Shown here: positions 62,107 to 64,000 of the stretch, piece after piece
How the letters are laid out: each line of letters starts with the position of its first letter
How positions within the stretch are numbered: the first letter of the stretch is position 1
Origin: Arthrobacter sp. FW305-BF8
GTDB lineage: Bacteria; Actinomycetota; Actinomycetes; Actinomycetales; Micrococcaceae
Assembly: GCF_021789315.1 (NCBI RefSeq)
Contig: NZ_CP084562.1
Span: 1 to 64,000, forward strand
Length of the DNA: 64,000 bases
Reading direction: 5' to 3'
Translations under genes and position numbers: made by a program
Notes under the pieces: generated by a model
Databases searched by the model: none
Seen by the model: the letters and a program-made list of their open reading frames with translations, nothing else
Told to the model about the DNA's origin: nothing

Positions 62107-62122
62107 TCGAACATATATTCGA
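62107..62122 (+). promoter_or_regulatory. LexA (SOS) box
   Basis: TCGAACATATATTCGA matches the actinobacterial SOS box TCGAAC-N4-GTTCGA with one mismatch. It lies 14 bases upstream of the UmuD-like start, so the polymerase pair is probably damage-inducible. Confidence 0.8.
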
Positions 62123-62135
62123 AAAAAGGTGTGTT

Positions 62136-62567
62136 GTGGGCGTCATTGTTGGTCCCCGTGTGCTAGATGCGGGCGTGTCGTTGTTGTCGGTGCTGGTCTC
62201 CCCGGTGCCGGTCGCGGCGGGATACCCCTCGCCGGCGCAGGACTACTTCGACGGCCGGATCGACCTGAACGAGCACCTGATCAAGGACATCACCAGCACC
62301 TATGTCGTGCGGGTGACCGGGGACTCGATGGAGGGCGCCGGCATCAGCGACGGGGACGAACTGATCGTCAACCGGGCGCTGGAACCCACGGACGGGTCGG
62401 TCGTGATCGCCGTCCTGGACGGGGAGCTGACCATCAAGCGGCTGCGCATCACCCCCATGGGCGTGGTGCTGCAGGCGGAGAACCCCAAGTACCCGGACAT
62501 CCGCGTTCCTGCGCTGTCCGAGCTGAGCGTGTGGGGCGTCGCCACGAGGTGCCTGCACCATGTCTAA
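62136..62567 (+). CDS. umuD: UmuD-like S24 peptidase
   Basis: 143 aa from GTG 62136. Peptidase S24 core: VRVTGDSMEGAGISDGDELIV with the catalytic Ser, and LTIKRLRI with the catalytic Lys. Self-cleavage during SOS would produce the active subunit of an error-prone polymerase with the UmuC protein encoded next. Preceded by a LexA box. Confidence 0.92.
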   Translation: MGVIVGPRVLDAGVSLLSVLVSPVPVAAGYPSPAQDYFDGRIDLNEHLIKDITSTYVVRVTGDSMEGAGISDGDELIVNRALEPTDGSVVIAVLDGELTIKRLRITPMGVVLQAENPKYPDIRVPALSELSVWGVATRCLHHV

Positions 62568-62608
62568 CGCGCGCTTTTCCGTTAAACGCGAACTGCCTGG
62601 GGGATCTG

Positions 62609-63907
62609 ATGTCTAGGCCGGCCGTGATGCGGCGGATGCCGCAGATCGCGCACGTGGACGTGAACTGCTTCTACGCCTCGGCCGAGCGGGCCTTCGACCC
62701 GTCCCTGGAGGGCCGGCCGGTGGTGGTGCTGTCCAACAACGACGGCTGCGCCGTCACCCGCTCCCCCGAAGCCAAAGCCCTCGGCATCCCGATGGGCGAA
62801 CCGTGGTTCAAACTCGCCCCGCGGGCCAAGGAATGGGGCCTGGTCGCGCTCTCGTCCAACTACGAGCTCTACGGGGACATCAGCGCCCGGGTGATGGAAT
62901 TGCTGGGCCGGTACTCGGCCTGGCTCGAGGTCTACAGCATCGACGAGGCCTTCCTCGGCGTCAAAGGCTCCCCCGCCGAGCTGCTCGCCCTGGGCCGGGC
63001 CATGAAAGCCGCGGTCCGCCGGCACGTCGGCGTGCCGGTCTGCGTCGGGATCGCCCCCACCAAAACCCTGGCGAAGCTGTGCAACAAGTGGGCCAAACAC
63101 AACCCGGCGTTCGGCGGGGTCTGCCACTGGGACACCGTGCCCGCACCTGCACGGGAGGCACTGTTGGGGAGGTTGTCCGTGGAGGAAATCTGGGGGATCG
63201 CCGGCCGGCTGACCAAACGACTGAACGTCATCGGCATCCACACGATCGCCGACCTCACCTGCGCGGATCCGGTCGCGATCCGGGACAAGTTCTCCGTGGT
63301 CATGATGCGCACCGTCCTGGAACTGCAGGGCACCCCCTGCATCCCGATGGAGGAAGAACGCATCGGCCGGGACCAGCTGATCTTCTCCCGCTCCTTCGCC
63401 ACGCCTGTCACCACCGCCGCCGGGCTCCGGCAGGTCCTCTCCGTCTACGGGCAGCAGGCCTCAGCACGGCTGGGCAAGCACGGGCTGCAGGCCAAGGTCC
63501 TCACCGCGTTCGCCGGCACCAGCCACTACAACCAATACGAGAAGTCCTACCCGTCGGTGTGCGTGGCGCTGCCGATGCCGACGGCGGACCCGGTCCTGCT
63601 CACCCGGGCCGCGCACGCGCTGCTGCCCACCATCCAGGAAGGCCTCAAATACGCCCGCGCCGGGATCATGGTCACCGACCTGCGCCCCACCGGCAACCAA
63701 TCCCCGCTCGAGCCCTTCGAGAACCCGCACGAGGAACGCCACATCGGCACCCTCCTCGAAGACGTGACCCGCCGGTATGGGCGCGGTGCCATCGGCCTGG
63801 GCCACGCCGGCATCAAAACCGGCCTGGACTGGACCATGAAACGCGACATGCTCTCCCCCCGCTACACCACCCACTGGGACGAACTCCCCCTCGTCAAAGC
63901 CGCCTAA
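62609..63907 (+). CDS. umuC: UmuC-like Y-family DNA polymerase
   Basis: 432 aa from ATG 62609 (GGGGGA upstream). HVDVNCFYASAERAFDP holds the first catalytic Asp, and VYSIDEAFLGV the catalytic Asp-Glu pair. Little-finger domain continues to MKRDMLSPRYTTHW, as in UmuC/RumB. Translesion polymerase, transcribed with UmuD under SOS control. Plasmid copies raise mutation and repair capacity. Confidence 0.94.
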   Translation: MSRPAVMRRMPQIAHVDVNCFYASAERAFDPSLEGRPVVVLSNNDGCAVTRSPEAKALGIPMGEPWFKLAPRAKEWGLVALSSNYELYGDISARVMELLGRYSAWLEVYSIDEAFLGVKGSPAELLALGRAMKAAVRRHVGVPVCVGIAPTKTLAKLCNKWAKHNPAFGGVCHWDTVPAPAREALLGRLSVEEIWGIAGRLTKRLNVIGIHTIADLTCADPVAIRDKFSVVMMRTVLELQGTPCIPMEEERIGRDQLIFSRSFATPVTTAAGLRQVLSVYGQQASARLGKHGLQAKVLTAFAGTSHYNQYEKSYPSVCVALPMPTADPVLLTRAAHALLPTIQEGLKYARAGIMVTDLRPTGNQSPLEPFENPHEERHIGTLLEDVTRRYGRGAIGLGHAGIKTGLDWTMKRDMLSPRYTTHWDELPLVKAA

Positions 63908-63947
63908 CAACCACCCCCAGACCAGCACCAACACGGAAGACAAACGA

Positions 63948-64000
63948 ATGACCATCACCCATGAACCCCGCAGCACCAGCCCTGCCGACCCCACGCCCAA
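63948..64000 (+). CDS. Partial gene running off the window
   Basis: ATG 63948 opens MTITHEPRSTSPADPTP and stays open to the window edge, 41 bases after the umuC stop. Too short to identify; probably part of the same operon. Confidence 0.4.
   Translation, partial: MTITHEPRSTSPADPTP

Overview
The window is high-GC DNA from an actinobacterium, most likely an Arthrobacter/Pseudarthrobacter-type organism. The genus is inferred from protein style, GC-rich codon use, GTG/TTG starts, a mycothiol-type arsenate reductase and an actinobacterial LexA box; no rRNA or other marker is present. It looks like a large conjugative plasmid: a TrwC/TraA-like relaxase-helicase, a candidate oriT, plasmid SSB, ParB-like and DprA-like proteins and a UmuDC pair lie beside dense metal-resistance cargo.

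Layout. 1-3.2 kb: partial SURF1 gene, then a copper operon (membrane protein, YcnI, CopC). 3.4-7.2 kb: frameshifted metallophosphoesterase, helicase-associated-domain protein, DUF808 protein. 7.7-12.1 kb: CmtR-like repressor, P1B-type ATPase and LspA in one coupled operon, divergent from a CcdA/TlpA thiol-redox pair. 12.2-22.9 kb: frameshifted CYP152-like P450, CDF-type transporter, two multicopper oxidases (one frameshifted), and a large secreted protein sharing a C-terminal module with one of the oxidases. 23.5-25.8 kb: a scar made of P450 and CDF fragments, then MntR-like regulator and MntH. 26-36.9 kb: arsenic island with ArsR, ArsN1-like acetyltransferase, aquaporin, ArsR-phosphatase fusion, three further arsenate-reductase-like proteins, thioredoxin reductase, a 19-residue Cys-rich peptide, ArsO-like flavoprotein, MFS carrier, and a MerR/ACR3-like pair with a textbook MerR promoter.

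37-41.8 kb: a CBASS anti-phage operon (CD-NTase, separate E2 and E1 proteins, JAMM protease, TIR-SAVED effector), genes overlapping or abutting. 42-44.8 kb: Xre/RES toxin-antitoxin pair and small DNA-binding proteins. 45-50 kb: relaxase with a coupled acetyltransferase-like gene; inverted repeat (candidate oriT) at 50.3 kb. 50.4-64 kb: plasmid maintenance and establishment genes.

Most unusual feature: four genes right of the candidate oriT (ParB-like, DprA-like, DUF4192, unknown 143-aa) each start directly after a copy of the same ~365-bp leader (55.2, 57.2, 59.1 and 60.6 kb). Each copy has a perfect 14-bp long-range inverted repeat enclosing inner helices whose sequences differ between copies yet stay complementary. 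All four genes are read leftward, toward the candidate oriT. This matches the layout of a leading region whose genes are switched on in the recipient from folded single-stranded DNA (as with Frpo of F), or alternatively a structured mRNA leader shared by a plasmid regulon. I regard this as the best candidate for an undescribed system here.

Several genes (phosphoesterase, P450, second oxidase, small HTH gene) carry single-base frameshifts, so either assembly errors or gene decay should be considered. No tRNA, rRNA, CRISPR array or intact insertion sequence was seen.
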